Assembly (NCBI RefSeq): GCF_000814685.1 | Contig: NZ_JXAC01000050.1 | Location: 1-47,515 of the forward strand | Direction of reading: 5' to 3' | Length of the DNA stretch: 47,515 nt | From: Sphingobacterium sp. T2 | GTDB lineage: Bacteria > Bacteroidota > Bacteroidia > Sphingobacteriales > Sphingobacteriaceae | Shown: one piece after another, positions 35,940 to 45,082 of the stretch | How positions within the stretch are numbered: the stretch's first letter is position 1 | Layout of the letters: each line of letters begins with the position of its first letter | Program-made: the position numbers and the translations under genes | Notes under the pieces: generated by a model | Databases searched by the model: none | What the model saw: the letters and a program-made list of their open reading frames with translations, nothing else | What the model was told of the DNA's origin: nothing

Positions 35940-38009
35940 TTGAGCAGTCTGACTAAAAAACGTTATACGATCACTTCAGCACTTCCGTATGCAAATGGAC
36001 CGTTGCATATAGGACATTTGGCTGGAGCATACATTCCGGGAGATATTTTCGTTCGATTTTTGCGTCTTAATAACAAAGACGTAGTGTATGTGTGCGGTTC
36101 GGATGAGCATGGCGCTGCCATCACCATCCGTGCTAAGAAAGAGGGAATCACGCCGAAGGAAGTTATAGACAAATACAACAAGCAGATTAAAGAATCTTTC
36201 GAAAATTTCGGCATCTCTTTCGACATTTATCACCGTACGTCGGAGGCTATACATCATGAACTGTCGCAAGAGTTTTTCTTGAACCTCTACAACAAAGGAG
36301 AATTTATCGAGAAATATTCCGAGCAGTATTATGACGAAAAGTTCGATCAGTTCCTAGCAGACAGATACATCACGGGAACGTGTCCACACTGTCAGAGCGA
36401 AGGAGCTTACGGTGACCAATGTGAGAAATGTGGTACTTCACTGAATCCTACCGACCTTATCAATCCAAAATCTACTTTAAGTGGTGACACGCCTATCTTG
36501 AAAGAAACGAAGCACTGGTACCTGCCATTGGACAAGTATCAGCCTTGGCTGGAGAAATGGTTGATAGAGGGTAAGAAGGATGTGTTGAAGTCCAACGTGT
36601 TCGGCCAATGTTCGTCATGGCTTAAGTCGGGATTACAGCCTCGTTCGATGACACGCGATCTGGACTGGGGTGTTGATGTACCATTGGAGGAGGCTAAAGG
36701 CAAGAAGCTGTATGTCTGGTTGGACGCTCCTATAGGATATATTTCAGCGACCAAGCAGTGGGCTTTGGACAACGGCAAAAATTGGGAGGATTACTGGAAG
36801 ACGCACGACAATCCGGAAGACGATTCTACGTTGATTCACTTCATCGGTAAAGACAATATCGTATTCCACTGCATTATTTTTCCAGCAATCTTGCATGCCC
36901 ATGGAGGTTACATCTTGCCGGAAAATGTTCCAGCAAACGAATTCCTCAACCTCGAAGGTGACAAACTTTCAACCTCACGTAACCATGCGGTGTGGTTGCA
37001 CGAATATCTGGAAGAGTTCCCGGGCAAGCAAGATGAACTACGCTATGTGTTGACGTCAATCTTGCCTGAGACATCGGATAGTGAATTCACATGGAAAGAT
37101 TTCCAGGCACGCGTCAATAATGAGCTTGTCGCTATCTTGGGTAACTTCGTAAACCGTGTGATGGTTCTTTCTCACAAATATTTTGGAGGCAAGGTGTTGT
37201 TGGGTTCGGCGTTTAATGATACCGATAAAGCTGTATTTGACGAATTAAGCAAATATCCGGAGCTTATTGCCCAGTCCATTGGCAACTATCGTTTCCGTGA
37301 AGCTTTAGCACATTTCATGAATGCTGCCCGCCTAGGCAACAAATACTTGGCTGATGAAGAGCCATGGAAGGTCATTAAGACAGACGAAGAGCGCGTGAAA
37401 ACTGTCCTCAATGTAGCGGTGCAGATTGTAGCCAACCTAGCTATTATGGGACAGCCGTTCTTGCCTAAGACGACTGAGAAGCTGTTTCAAATGCTTAACA
37501 TAAACCCTCAAAGCTGGGATAAGGCCGGTAAGGCGGACATCCTTCCGGTGGATGCTCAGCTAGGAGAAGTACAGATGCTATTTGAAAAGATTACCGATGA
37601 ACAGGTGGAAGCTCAGTTGGCAAAATTGGCGGCAGCAAAAGCAGCAAACGCTAAGGCTGCAGCTCCCGTGACGCCGGCAAAAGCCAATATCTCGTTCGAT
37701 GACTTCATGAAATTAGATATTCGCGTAGGAACAATCCTAGAAGCGGAAAAGGTCGCCAAAACCAAAAAGCTATTGAAGCTTAAAATAGATACCGGTATCG
37801 ACCGGCGTACGGTAGTTTCCGGTATTGCAGAATATTTCAAGCCGGAAGAAATTATTGGTAGACAGGTTTCTATTCTTGTTAACTTAGAACCAAGAGAAAT
37901 CAAGGGAATACAATCACAGGGTATGATTCTGATGGCAGAAGATGCAGACGGAAGATTGGACTTCGTCAGTCCGCACACGGCTATCAAACCGGGAAGTACC
38001 GTGCGATAA
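35940..38009 (+). CDS. metG: Methionyl-tRNA synthetase
   Basis: MetG charges tRNA-Met. The 689-residue protein has HIGH at residues 23-26 ('PLHIGHLAG'), a Cys4 zinc knuckle at about 148-164 (CPHC...CEKC) and the KMSKS-equivalent 'DKLSTSRN' at about 342. A C-terminal tRNA-binding (EMAPII-like) domain covers about 580-689 ('[17 protein letters not shown]'). The only start in place is TTG 35940. If one T in 'ATTGAGC' is an extra base, the start becomes a normal ATG at the same codon, which would fit the indel pattern seen elsewhere. The rest is intact. A terminator follows at 38026. Confidence 0.96.
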   Translation: MSSLTKKRYTITSALPYANGPLHIGHLAGAYIPGDIFVRFLRLNNKDVVYVCGSDEHGAAITIRAKKEGITPKEVIDKYNKQIKESFENFGISFDIYHRTSEAIHHELSQEFFLNLYNKGEFIEKYSEQYYDEKFDQFLADRYITGTCPHCQSEGAYGDQCEKCGTSLNPTDLINPKSTLSGDTPILKETKHWYLPLDKYQPWLEKWLIEGKKDVLKSNVFGQCSSWLKSGLQPRSMTRDLDWGVDVPLEEAKGKKLYVWLDAPIGYISATKQWALDNGKNWEDYWKTHDNPEDDSTLIHFIGKDNIVFHCIIFPAILHAHGGYILPENVPANEFLNLEGDKLSTSRNHAVWLHEYLEEFPGKQDELRYVLTSILPETSDSEFTWKDFQARVNNELVAILGNFVNRVMVLSHKYFGGKVLLGSAFNDTDKAVFDELSKYPELIAQSIGNYRFREALAHFMNAARLGNKYLADEEPWKVIKTDEERVKTVLNVAVQIVANLAIMGQPFLPKTTEKLFQMLNINPQSWDKAGKADILPVDAQLGEVQMLFEKITDEQVEAQLAKLAAAKAANAKAAAPVTPAKANISFDDFMKLDIRVGTILEAEKVAKTKKLLKLKIDTGIDRRTVVSGIAEYFKPEEIIGRQVSILVNLEPREIKGIQSQGMILMAEDADGRLDFVSPHTAIKPGSTVR

Positions 38010-38025
38010 GTTTAGAAGGCTGAAG

Positions 38026-38060
38026 AAAAATAGGGCTAAGAATTTCTTAGCCCTATTTTT
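38026..38060. terminator. Bidirectional terminator between metG and brnQ
   Basis: AAAAATAGGGCTAAGAA / TTCTTAGCCCTATTTTT is a 17-bp perfect inverted repeat with T-tracts on both sides. It overlaps the brnQ stop region by one or two bases. Confidence 0.88.
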
Positions 38061-39346
38061 ATTGCTTTTTCAGTTTATCGAAAGCTAATCCTATCAGAAA
38101 ACCAAGGATAGATGGAACTACCCAAGCTAGATCTAAGTCGGATAGTGGTAATTGGCTGAAGAAAGGAACCTGCTCTTGATTCAGCAGGTTTAGCATGATT
38201 CCTACGTTGAAAGCAGCAACCACTGTTGTCGCTATCAAAGCTCCCACATAAGGAGCTTTACTTTTAATGAAGTTTCCGAAAATAAGAATGTAGAGCACCA
38301 AGGTAATGGCGATAGGATATACAAACGCTAATGGAGGGTAGGCAAACTGAATGATTTTATCCACTCCGGAAATAGACAGCACACCGGAAAATATAGTACA
38401 TAGGGTTACCAACAGTTTATAGCTTAACTTGTTGTTTGTAAGCTTTGAGAAGAAGGTGCCTACAGCCGTAGTGAGAGCGATAGACGTAGTAAGACATGCT
38501 AACGCAATACATAAACCTATGGCTATCATTCCCAAATCGCCTAAGGTGCTGCGCGCTATATGTATCAATAATGCTGATCGGCCTATTTCTTTGTCTTCAA
38601 TACCGGAGGTGGCTCCTAGGTAGACGAGCCCTCCATATATGCACACGAGACAAAGAGAAGATATGGCTCCGGCAGATGTTACTACTTGAACTTTTCTGAT
38701 GAATTTCTTTATATCCTTTGGCCTGTGCTGCCGCGATGATGATGCCAGCAAATACCAGAGAGGCTAACATATCTACTGTCTGATATCCTTCGGTAAAACC
38801 GAACTTGAAAGACTGTGTAGGGGTCAATCCGGAAGAAGCAAAAGGCCCGATAGGATGCAACAGACCTACCACAATCAGGATAAACAAAAGCACCAAAAGA
38901 AGAGGTGTAAGAATATTTCCTATGATATCCACCACCTTAGAGGGTGAAATACTCAAGATCCATGTGAGACTAAAGAAAATAATAGAGGATATAATAGGAT
39001 TGAAGTTGGGAAAGTTAGGTAATATTCCTACTTCGAATGTGGTAGCTCCCGTACGTGGGATAGCTATTAAAGGTCCTATGCAGAGCATAATGATTGTTCC
39101 GAGAATGGGAGCAAGATATGGATTCACCCGATTTCCTAAGTCGTAGATGGTATCTCCAGATTTAACGATGGATAGGATTCCCAAAAAAGGAAGGAGAATA
39201 CCTGTCAGCCCGAAGGCTAAGATGGTTATGAGGGTGTGTTCGCCGACCTGAAGTCCTATAAAAGGTGGCAAGAGTAGGTTGCCTGCTCCAAAAAACATGG
39301 CAAACAGTGCAAAACCTATCGTCAGGATGTCTTTTCTTTTCTTCAT
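38059..39346 (-). CDS. brnQ: Branched-chain amino acid transporter BrnQ (one frameshift)
   Basis: BrnQ is a Na+- or H+-coupled uptake carrier for leucine, isoleucine and valine (LIVCS family) in the inner membrane. The repaired 428-residue protein has about twelve helices and the family start 'LTIGFALFAMFFGAGNLLLPPFIG' (about 8-31). 'IGPLIAIPRTGATTFEVGI' (about 90-108) is also diagnostic. The frame breaks near 38715, where removing one base joins 'AAAQAK' to 'DIKKFIRKVQVVTSAG'. The gene starts 7 bp after folP ends on the same strand. Confidence 0.9.
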
Positions 39347-39353
39347 ACTGTGA

Positions 39354-40193
39354 TTAGAATAATAATTGAGTTAGTTGTTTTGCCTCTTTAACATCGTGTA
39401 CACGCAAGATCTGTACCCCACGTTCCAACAGTAAAGTATTGAGTGCTGTCGTACCGTTTAGGGCTTCCTGCGGACTGATGTTCAGTTTCTTGTATATCAT
39501 CGACTTACGGGAAATGCCTCCCAGGATAGGTAAACCGTGATAATGAAGTTCGTCCACACGGAATAGCAGCTCGTAGTTTTGTTCTATAGTTTTCGCGAAC
39601 CCATATCCGGGATCTACGATAATATCTCTTACCCCTAATTCCCGAAGCTTGGAAATTTTGCTACCTAGGTCTACGGCAACATCATTTACCACGTCGTCGT
39701 AATCGGTCAGCTGCTGCATGGTTTCCGGTGTACCACGCATATGCATTAGCACATAAGGCACTTGAAGCTTAGCCACGGTATTGAACATGTCGTCATCCAA
39801 CAGTCCTCCCGAAATGTCGTTGACGATATGAGCTCCGGCGAGAATAGCAGCCTTTGCGACATCCGCACGAAAGGTATCTATTGAAAGCGGAACCTCAGGA
39901 AATTGTCTACTTAGCGCTTCGATGACAGGCAGAGCTCTGTCCATCTCTTCCTGAGAAGAAATCAGTGGTGCTCCCGGTCTGGATGAATAGGCTCCTATAT
40001 CGATGATATCTACTTCATGGGCTATCATCTGTTCGGCATGGATAAGAGCCTTTTCTAGAGATTGATGTTTACCACCATCAAAAAAAGAGTCGGGTGTAAC
40101 GTTCAGTATCCCCATAATCTTGGGTTTCTCGAAAGTCATGAGCCGACCTCTTAGGTTAATAGATTGACAAGGATGAGTCGTTAGCTTATTCAT
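39354..40193 (-). CDS. folP: Dihydropteroate synthase
   Basis: FolP joins p-aminobenzoate to dihydropterin pyrophosphate in folate synthesis and is the target of sulfonamides. The intact 279-residue protein shows 'IMGILNVTPDSFFDGGKH' (about 27-44), 'DIIDIGAYSSRPGA' (signature with Asp and Ser/Arg), 'LSIDTFRADVA', 'HIVNDISGG', 'DPGYGFAKT' and 'GISRKSMI'. These cover the substrate-binding loops. It leads the folP-brnQ pair on the minus strand, behind the terminator of the DUF4920 gene. Confidence 0.96.
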   Translation of the reverse strand: MNKLTTHPCQSINLRGRLMTFEKPKIMGILNVTPDSFFDGGKHQSLEKALIHAEQMIAHEVDIIDIGAYSSRPGAPLISSQEEMDRALPVIEALSRQFPEVPLSIDTFRADVAKAAILAGAHIVNDISGGLLDDDMFNTVAKLQVPYVLMHMRGTPETMQQLTDYDDVVNDVAVDLGSKISKLRELGVRDIIVDPGYGFAKTIEQNYELLFRVDELHYHGLPILGGISRKSMIYKKLNISPQEALNGTTALNTLLLERGVQILRVHDVKEAKQLTQLLF

Positions 40194-40213
40194 TATACTG
40201 TAAAAATAAAAAA

Positions 40214-40242
40214 AAAGGCTGTAATAAACTACTACAGCCTTT
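40214..40242 (-). terminator. Terminator downstream of the DUF4920 gene
   Basis: On the minus strand a stem AAAGGCTGTA / TACAGCCTTT is followed by a run of about ten U's (the A-tract at 40201-40216), a strong rho-independent terminator 20 bp after the DUF4920 stop. Confidence 0.85.
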
Positions 40243-40262
40243 CTTTGATTCGATGTTAATAT

Positions 40263-40743
40263 TTATTTAACGACTAACACACCGTCCGCAACAATGTTGA
40301 TATCTGTTTTTGGAGAGGTGATTTTTGCTATTTCTTCAGCGCTTTTGCCTGCATCTTCTGCATTGTGTTTCAGCTGCTTCACGGAGAGCTCTTTGACTTT
40401 GGCTTTCCCTTCAATCACAACCTTTTTACCTACAATGTCGGTAGGGACGAAGTAGCCGTAGTCTTTGAAACGAACCATGATAGGCTCTTCTTGTCCTTCT
40501 CTTTTTAATGTGAGAAAACAACCTTTTTTCTTTGCAAACTCCTACAACTTCGCCTTCAATCTTTCCTGTGTATTCTTTTTTCTCTTTCAAGGACTGCTCC
40601 AACTTTTTCACAGAGATAGCATTTTTGGCAGTAATAGTCTTACCGTAGTTAACCCCTGGTTTTGCCGGTTGAATGCTTTGTTGTGCAAAGACAGTAACGG
40701 TCATTGCTAAGACGAAAGCGAACAAACTAACTAACTTTTTCAT
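40263..40743 (-). CDS. DUF4920 domain protein, exported (one frameshift)
   Basis: The protein starts at ATG 40743 with a signal peptide ending 'TVFAQQ' (about residue 21). After repair it is 159 residues and matches DUF4920: 'GEVVGVCKEKGCFLTLK' (about 64-80, with the Cys pair C...GC), 'MVRFKDYGYFVPTDIVGKKVVIEGKAKV' and 'HNAEDAGKSAEEIAKITSPK'. The frame breaks in the A-run at 40522-40529, most simply one extra A. DUF4920 is periplasmic and of unknown function, and the conserved Cys pair could bind a metal or be redox-active. It lies 10 bp downstream of the Sua5-type gene. Confidence 0.8.
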
Positions 40744-40753
40744 ATCAAATTGA

Positions 40754-41335
40754 TTATTTACGTATAAATTCAAACTTTCCCGAAGGGTCCAGCTTCATGA
40801 TAATGGAAGGTTTTCCCTTCGTAGTATCTTGTTGGCCATATTGCACGATGTAGTCTACTCCTTGTTTTATTTCTTCGGCGATTTCATCGAAGGCAGCAGC
40901 AGAAGGCTGGCCACTGATGTTTGCTGAGGTGGACACGATAGGCTTTCTGAAGCGTTGTAATAGCTGCTGGCAGAAAGGATGATTTACTATGCGTATGCCG
41001 ACACTTCCGTCTTCTGCTATCACATTGGATGCCAGATTTTTGGCGTTGGAGTAGATGATGGTCATCGGGCGGTCAGCCACTTCAATAAGCTGGTATGCCA
41101 CTTCCGGCACGTCGTTGACGTAGCCGGCAAGCTGATTGTCGTTATGGAGAAGGACAATCATACTTTTGCTTTTGTCACGGCCTTTCAGTGCGAAAACTTT
41201 CTCCACAGCCTCAGGATTTGTCGCATCGCAACCTATACCCCATATAGTGTCGGTGGGATACAATATTATTCCTCCATTTTTCAGTGTTTCTAAGGCCTTA
41301 TTTAAGTCCTCTTTATCTACTAAGGTGCGAGCCAT
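40754..41335 (-). CDS. Threonylcarbamoyl-AMP synthase (TsaC/Sua5/YwlC family)
   Basis: This enzyme makes threonylcarbamoyl-AMP from threonine, bicarbonate and ATP, the first step of t6A modification of tRNAs that read ANN codons. The 193-residue protein is the short TsaC-type form with one YrdC domain. It has 'GGIILYPTDTIWGIGCDA' (about 21-38), 'KGRDKSKSMIVLL' with the basic binding residues, 'RPMTIIYS' and 'VSTSANISGQPSA'. It is 13 bp after dapD on the same strand. Intact. Confidence 0.92.
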   Translation of the reverse strand: MARTLVDKEDLNKALETLKNGGIILYPTDTIWGIGCDATNPEAVEKVFALKGRDKSKSMIVLLHNDNQLAGYVNDVPEVAYQLIEVADRPMTIIYSNAKNLASNVIAEDGSVGIRIVNHPFCQQLLQRFRKPIVSTSANISGQPSAAAFDEIAEEIKQGVDYIVQYGQQDTTKGKPSIIMKLDPSGKFEFIRK

Positions 41336-41348
41336 GGTTGTGCTAATG

Positions 41349-42171
41349 TTATACTGCTACATTATGTTCACGTAAAGCATCGTTCAAAGACGTTTTCTTG
41401 TCTGTAGATTCTTTACGCTTGCCGATGATAAGAGCACAAGGCACTTGATATTCTCCGGCAGGGAATTTTTTGGTGTATGAGCCCGGAATTACCACCGAAC
41501 GGGCAGGCACATAGCCTTTGTACTCTACCGGCTCATCACCTGTCACGTCAATAATTTTGGTGGACGCGGTAAGTACTACGTTAGCTCCCAACACGGCTTC
41601 TTTTTCCACACGTACCCCTTCTACCACGATGGCACGAGAACCTACAAAAACATTGTCCTCAATAATTACCGGAGAAGCTTGTACTGGCTCCAACACACCA
41701 CCTATGCCTACACCTCCAGAAAGATGGACGTTTTTACCGATCTGGGCACAAGAACCTACCGTAGCCCAAGTATCTACCATAGTACCTTCATCTACGTAGG
41801 CACCGATATTCACATAGGAAGGCATCATGATAACCCCTTTGCCAAGGAAGGCCCCATAACGTGCCGACGCTCCCGGTACTACGCGTACGCCTAACTCTTT
41901 ATATGTTGGTTTTTAACTTCATCTTGTCGTGATAGACGAAAGGTGTGTTTTCGATAACCTTCATATCACGTATTGGGAAATATAAAATTACGGCCTTTTT
42001 GATCCAGTCGTTGACATGCCATAGCGATCCCATAGGTTCCGCTACACGCAACTCGCCGTTGTCCAACTTCATGATCACGGCTTGGATAGCCTCGAAATAT
42101 TCTTTATTACCTAATAATTGTCTGTCCTCCCAAGCTTCTTCTACTAGTTTTTGAAGTTTTAGAATTTCCAT
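41349..42171 (-). CDS. dapD: Tetrahydrodipicolinate N-succinyltransferase (one frameshift)
   Basis: DapD makes N-succinyl-2-amino-6-ketopimelate in lysine and diaminopimelate synthesis. The repaired 273-residue protein has the N-terminal helical domain ending '[10 protein letters not shown]' and then a left-handed beta-helix. Its hexapeptide repeats run from '[52 protein letters not shown]' (about 92-143) onward. The break is near 41902, where removing one base joins 'KTN' to 'YKELGVRVV'. Length and motifs are those of normal DapD. Confidence 0.93.
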
Positions 42172-42278
42172 TTTTTTGATTTAGTATTCGTTATTATTAA
42201 CTACAAATATGATTATTTTTCTTTAAAACCTTGGTGTGTAGAAAGTAATATTTTAAGAGAATAATGGTATTTTTGGAT

Positions 42279-42698
42279 ATGGCAAACGAGTCTGAAAAAT
42301 TACGTATCGATAAATATTTGTGGGCTATCCGCATCTTCAAGACGCGCAGCTTAGCGACGGAAGCCTGTAAGGCCGGACGTGTCAAGCTGAGCGGACAGAA
42401 TGTGAAGGCCTCGTATGTCGTGAAGGTGGGGGATACTTTCACCATACAGAAAGGAATAGAGAAGAAGGTGGTGAAAGTCACCGGGCTGCTGGAGAGGAGG
42501 GTAGACGCCAAGACGGCCGTACAATATTATGAAGATCTGACGCCGGTAGAGGAAACTTACGGCTTTAAATCCATGTTTCATGCCCCTATATTGAAGAGGG
42601 ATCGCGGTACGGGACGTCCTACCAAACGCGACCGCCGCGAGATCGATGAGCTGCAGAGCAGTGACTGGTGGGATATAGATGATGAAGATGACGATTAA
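42279..42698 (+). CDS. S4-domain RNA-binding protein (Hsp15-like)
   Basis: ATG 42279 (MANESEKLRIDKYLW) is preferred over ATG 42264 because homologues begin just before the S4 motif. The S4 domain covers about residues 6-65 ('LRIDKYLWAIRIFKTRSLATEACKAGRVKLSGQNVKASYVVKVGD'). It is followed by a basic linker (KRDRGTGRPTKRDRR) and an acidic tail (DIDDEDDD). Hsp15-type proteins bind free 50S subunits carrying nascent chains and help rescue stalled ribosomes. The acidic tail is a common Bacteroidota feature. 139 residues, intact, with a terminator 13 bp after the stop. Confidence 0.88.
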   Translation: MANESEKLRIDKYLWAIRIFKTRSLATEACKAGRVKLSGQNVKASYVVKVGDTFTIQKGIEKKVVKVTGLLERRVDAKTAVQYYEDLTPVEETYGFKSMFHAPILKRDRGTGRPTKRDRREIDELQSSDWWDIDDEDDD

Positions 42699-42710
42699 TC
42701 ATTAATAAAT

Positions 42711-42739
42711 AAAAAAGGCAGGAATATCCTGCCTTTTTT
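42711..42739. terminator. Bidirectional terminator between S4 gene and gltA
   Basis: AAAAAAGGCAGGA / TCCTGCCTTTTTT forms a 13-bp stem with a 3-base loop between two convergent genes. Confidence 0.88.
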
Positions 42740-42758
42740 ATGAAAATGAAAGTAATGA

Positions 42759-44049
42759 TTATCTGTTTTCGATGTCTACATATTCACGGTCTACTTCACC
42801 AATATATACTTGTCTTGGACGACCGATAGGCTCTTTGTTGTCGCGCATTTCTTTCCATTGGGCAATCCATCCAGGAAGACGGCCTAAGGCAAAAAGCACA
42901 GTAAACATTTCTGAGCTGAAGCCCAATGCACGGTAGATAATGCCAGAGTAGAAATCTACGTTTGGATATAGTTTTCTTTGGATGAAGTACTCGTCCGAAA
43001 GGGCGGCTTCTTCCAGTTTCTTTGCAATATCCAATACAGGATCTTTAACACCTAATTTAGCCAACACATCGTCACACGCTTTTTTGATGATTCTAGCACG
43101 TGGGTCGAAGTTTTTGTAAACACGGTGTCCGAAGCCCATAAGGCGGAACGGATCGTTTTTATCTTTTGCTTTGGCAATGTATTTCTGAACGTCGCCACCA
43201 TCGTTTTTGATAGCTTCCAACATCTCGATAACGGCTTGGTTGGCACCTCCGTGTAGAGGACCCCACAAGGCGTTGATACCTGCAGAAATAGAAGCATATA
43301 GGTTGGCATTTGAAGAACCTACGATACGTACGGTAGAAGTAGAACAGTTTTGTTCGTGGTCAGCGTGTAAAATCAACAACACACGCATAGCGTCCAACAC
43401 CACTTCGTCGAAGATCTTATCACAGTTTACTTCGCCGAAGATCATATTCATGAAATTGTCGATATATCCGAAATCTTTCTTAGGATATACTACTGGATGA
43501 CCTAACGATTTCTTGTGAATCCAAGAAACGATGGTAGGCATTTTTCCTAAAAGGTTTACGATAGTACGGTACTCTTCGTCTTCGTTTTGATTAGGATTTA
43601 AAGATTCTGGATAGAACGCTGATAAAGCACCTACCAAACACGAAAGCTGACCCATAGGGTGAGATTTTGATGGGAATCCCGCGAAGAAATTTTTCATGTC
43701 TTCGTGAACCATCATTTGGGATTTGATATCCGACCTTGAATTTTTCCAACACTTCTTTAGTTGGCAATTCTCCGTATATCAAAAGGTAAGCTACTTCCAA
43801 GAAGGTAGATTTTTCGGCTAAGTCTTCGATCTTATAGCCGCGATTAATTTTAAAAGTACCTTTTTCACCATCCAAAAAAGTAATGGCACTTTTGGTAGCA
43901 CCTGTGTTTTTGAATCCTGGGTCTAAAGTTATATATCCTGTTTGTTGTCTTAATTGTGAAATATCAATAGCTTTCTCGTTCTCTGTTCCTGTGATAACAG
44001 GCAGCTCTAAAGTCTTGCCATTTAAAGTAATAGATGCTGTTTCCGACAT
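42759..44049 (-). CDS. gltA: Citrate synthase (one frameshift)
   Basis: GltA condenses acetyl-CoA and oxaloacetate in the first step of the TCA cycle. The repaired 429-residue protein starts at ATG 44049 and has 'GKTLELPVITGTENEKAIDI' near the N-terminus. 'GPLHGGANQAVIEML' and 'FGHRVYKNFDPRA' carry the two catalytic His, and 'YPNVDFYSGIIYRALG' the catalytic Asp. The frame breaks near 43733, where removing one base joins 'LEKFK' to 'SDIKSQMMVHEDMK'. This matches the type II (hexameric-type) bacterial enzyme in length and motifs. Confidence 0.95.
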
Positions 44050-44070
44050 AATCAATTTTCTTGTATTATA

Positions 44071-44078
44071 CAAAAGTA
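44071..44078 (-). promoter_or_regulatory. Promoter -7 element for gltA
   Basis: Read on the minus strand, TACTTTTG matches TAnnTTTG exactly, 21 bases upstream of the gltA start. The -33 position holds only TTT (21 bp spacer), so support comes mainly from the -7 element. Confidence 0.45.
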
Positions 44079-44202
44079 TAAAATTCAATAAGAAATTCTA
44101 AACTTATAGGGACTTAAAATGCCATTTATCGGTCATATTAATAGTAAGACACAATACTGTTTAACTCCCTGATTATCTATTTCTGCCTAAAATTTGGTTA
44201 GA

Positions 44203-44400
44203 ATGATAACTTTCCGAAATGGGTTACCCTTTGCTTATCGCGTAGACAATATAAGAAAAATTAAAAACATATACACAGTTAATTCCCTAGGGGGGCTTAA
44301 TGACCCCGAAACGGTCTTTTTTTATGATTTAACTGTGGATAGCCCCGAAAAACCAAATGTAAAATCGTTCCATTTTCTACCATCCAGATACCATTATTAA
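44203..44400 (+). CDS. Possible small protein of unknown function
   Basis: The 65-residue frame starts at ATG 44203 (an upstream GTG/ATG-like start at 44194 is also in frame). The composition is protein-like ('DPETVFFYDLTVDSPEKP') with no signal peptide or membrane helix. No ribosome-binding or promoter support and no family recognised. A plus-strand terminator-like hairpin lies downstream at 44628-44663 and would fit a plus-strand transcript here. Could easily be chance. Confidence 0.2.
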   Translation: MITFRNGLPFAYRVDNIRKIKNIYTVNSLGGLNDPETVFFYDLTVDSPEKPNVKSFHFLPSRYHY

Positions 44401-44416
44401 AGAATTATTTCATCAT

Positions 44417-44557
44417 TTAGACCGACGTGGCTCTTGTCGAGCTTTTCGTTTCATAGGAGCTCTTAGCTTCATTAGCGACAATTTCAGAAAGACTTTGTCT
44501 AAAATCTTTCACTTTTGACATTAGGTTATTGAAGAAGATGCCAATTCTTTGGTTCAT
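44417..44557 (-). CDS. Possible 46-residue peptide
   Basis: The minus-strand frame from ATG 44557 to TAA 44417 encodes a 46-residue peptide, Lys- and Ser-rich and probably helical ('SKVKDFRQSLSEIVANEAK'). No signal peptide, no family, no clear promoter. Listed because its composition is coherent and nothing else explains this stretch. Chance is a real alternative. Confidence 0.2.
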   Translation of the reverse strand: MNQRIGIFFNNLMSKVKDFRQSLSEIVANEAKSSYETKSSTRATSV

Positions 44558-44627
44558 ACTTGTTTATATTAAAAGGTTAGGTTATTTGTACTACAGGGAT
44601 GTCATCCTTATGGTATGACAACCCACG

Positions 44628-44663
44628 CAAAGGAGATTGATTTGTCAATCTCCTTTGTTTTTA
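44628..44663 (+). terminator. Terminator-like hairpin, plus strand
   Basis: CAAAGGAGATTGA / TCAATCTCCTTTG is a perfect 13-bp stem with loop TTTG, followed by TTTTTAT on the plus strand. The minus side lacks a U-tract. It implies a plus-strand transcript ending here, although no confident plus-strand gene precedes it. The right arm overlaps the stop end of the minus-strand frame at 44645. Confidence 0.65.
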
Positions 44664-44953
44664 TAAGGATTTTGCAATGTCAATATTTTGTCCTTATGTC
44701 TGAATTCAATAATATCTAAATAACGTCTAATATTGAACGCCCCTTTGGCTTTATTAATTAAGTATTGGTCACCGGGATAATCTTCAATCATTAGTGAAAT
44801 TATAATGTTATTTGCTCGGTTTGTCCCCTCTTTGATTGCATCAGAAATTGTGTTCTTACTCAGCACATATACACCTTCTTCTTTCCATAACATTTTATTA
44901 ATGGGTAAGTTGGAACGTTTCATCAACACATGAGGCACGTCTTGATTTACCAA
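44645..44953 (-). CDS. Hypothetical protein, start uncertain
   Basis: The frame is open from a TTG at 44953. The first ATG in frame is 'MKRSNLPINKML' about 10 codons later (near 44923). The 90-100 residue product is soluble-looking, with 'GVYVLSKNTISDAIKEGTNRANNIIISLMIED' in the middle. No family is recognised. A stop lies a few codons upstream of the TTG, so the protein may be a remnant or may be cut by another indel. Moderate protein-like composition is the only support. Confidence 0.35.
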   Translation of the reverse strand: MVNQDVPHVLMKRSNLPINKMLWKEEGVYVLSKNTISDAIKEGTNRANNIIISLMIEDYPGDQYLINKAKGAFNIRRYLDIIEFRHKDKILTLQNPYKNKGD

Positions 44954-45015
44954 GCCAACAAAATAAATGTGTTAATGTGCTGAAAACCAGCTATTGTGAA
45001 AAAGTGTTAAAATTT

Positions 45016-45049
45016 TACGAAAAAATTGTACATCTACGAAAAGTTCGTA
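45016..45049 (+). promoter_or_regulatory. Tandem BlaI-type operator dyads upstream of blaI
   Basis: TACGAAaagTTCGTA (45035-45049) is a perfect 6-3-6 palindrome. TACGAAaaaATTGTA (45016-45030) is an imperfect copy centred 19 bp upstream. BlaI/MecI-family operators are short dyads with TAC...GTA ends near their own promoters. These two dyads cover the promoter at 45026-45055, which suits autorepression released by the M56 protease. Confidence 0.55.
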
Positions 45050-45055
45050 ATTTAG
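45026..45055 (+). promoter_or_regulatory. Promoter of the blaI-M56 operon
   Basis: TTG at 45026-45028 and TAATTTAG at 45048-45055 (one mismatch to TAnnTTTG) are 19 bp apart. Transcription would begin about 20 bp before ATG 45083. The operator dyads overlap both elements. Confidence 0.5.
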
Positions 45056-45082
45056 CCTTTGAAATAAAATATTACGTGTGTT

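Larger units (their letters stand above)
44079..44627. other. Unassigned stretch with two weak small ORFs
   Basis: About 550 bp without a recognised gene. A plus-strand frame at 44203-44400 (65 residues, starting MITFRNGLPFAYR) and a minus-strand frame at 44417-44557 (46 residues) are the only candidates. Neither matches a family I know. The DNA is AT-rich, like degraded or non-coding sequence, and no tRNA, rRNA or repeat array was seen. The small frames are listed separately where they have some support. Confidence 0.4.

Noticed and set aside
42268-42275. TATTTTTG as a promoter for the S4-domain gene
   Set aside because: It lies only a few bases before the preferred start and no TTG lies 17-23 bp upstream.
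44203-44400. Small plus-strand frame as a confident gene
   Set aside because: No family match, promoter or ribosome-binding support. It is kept only as a low-confidence entry.
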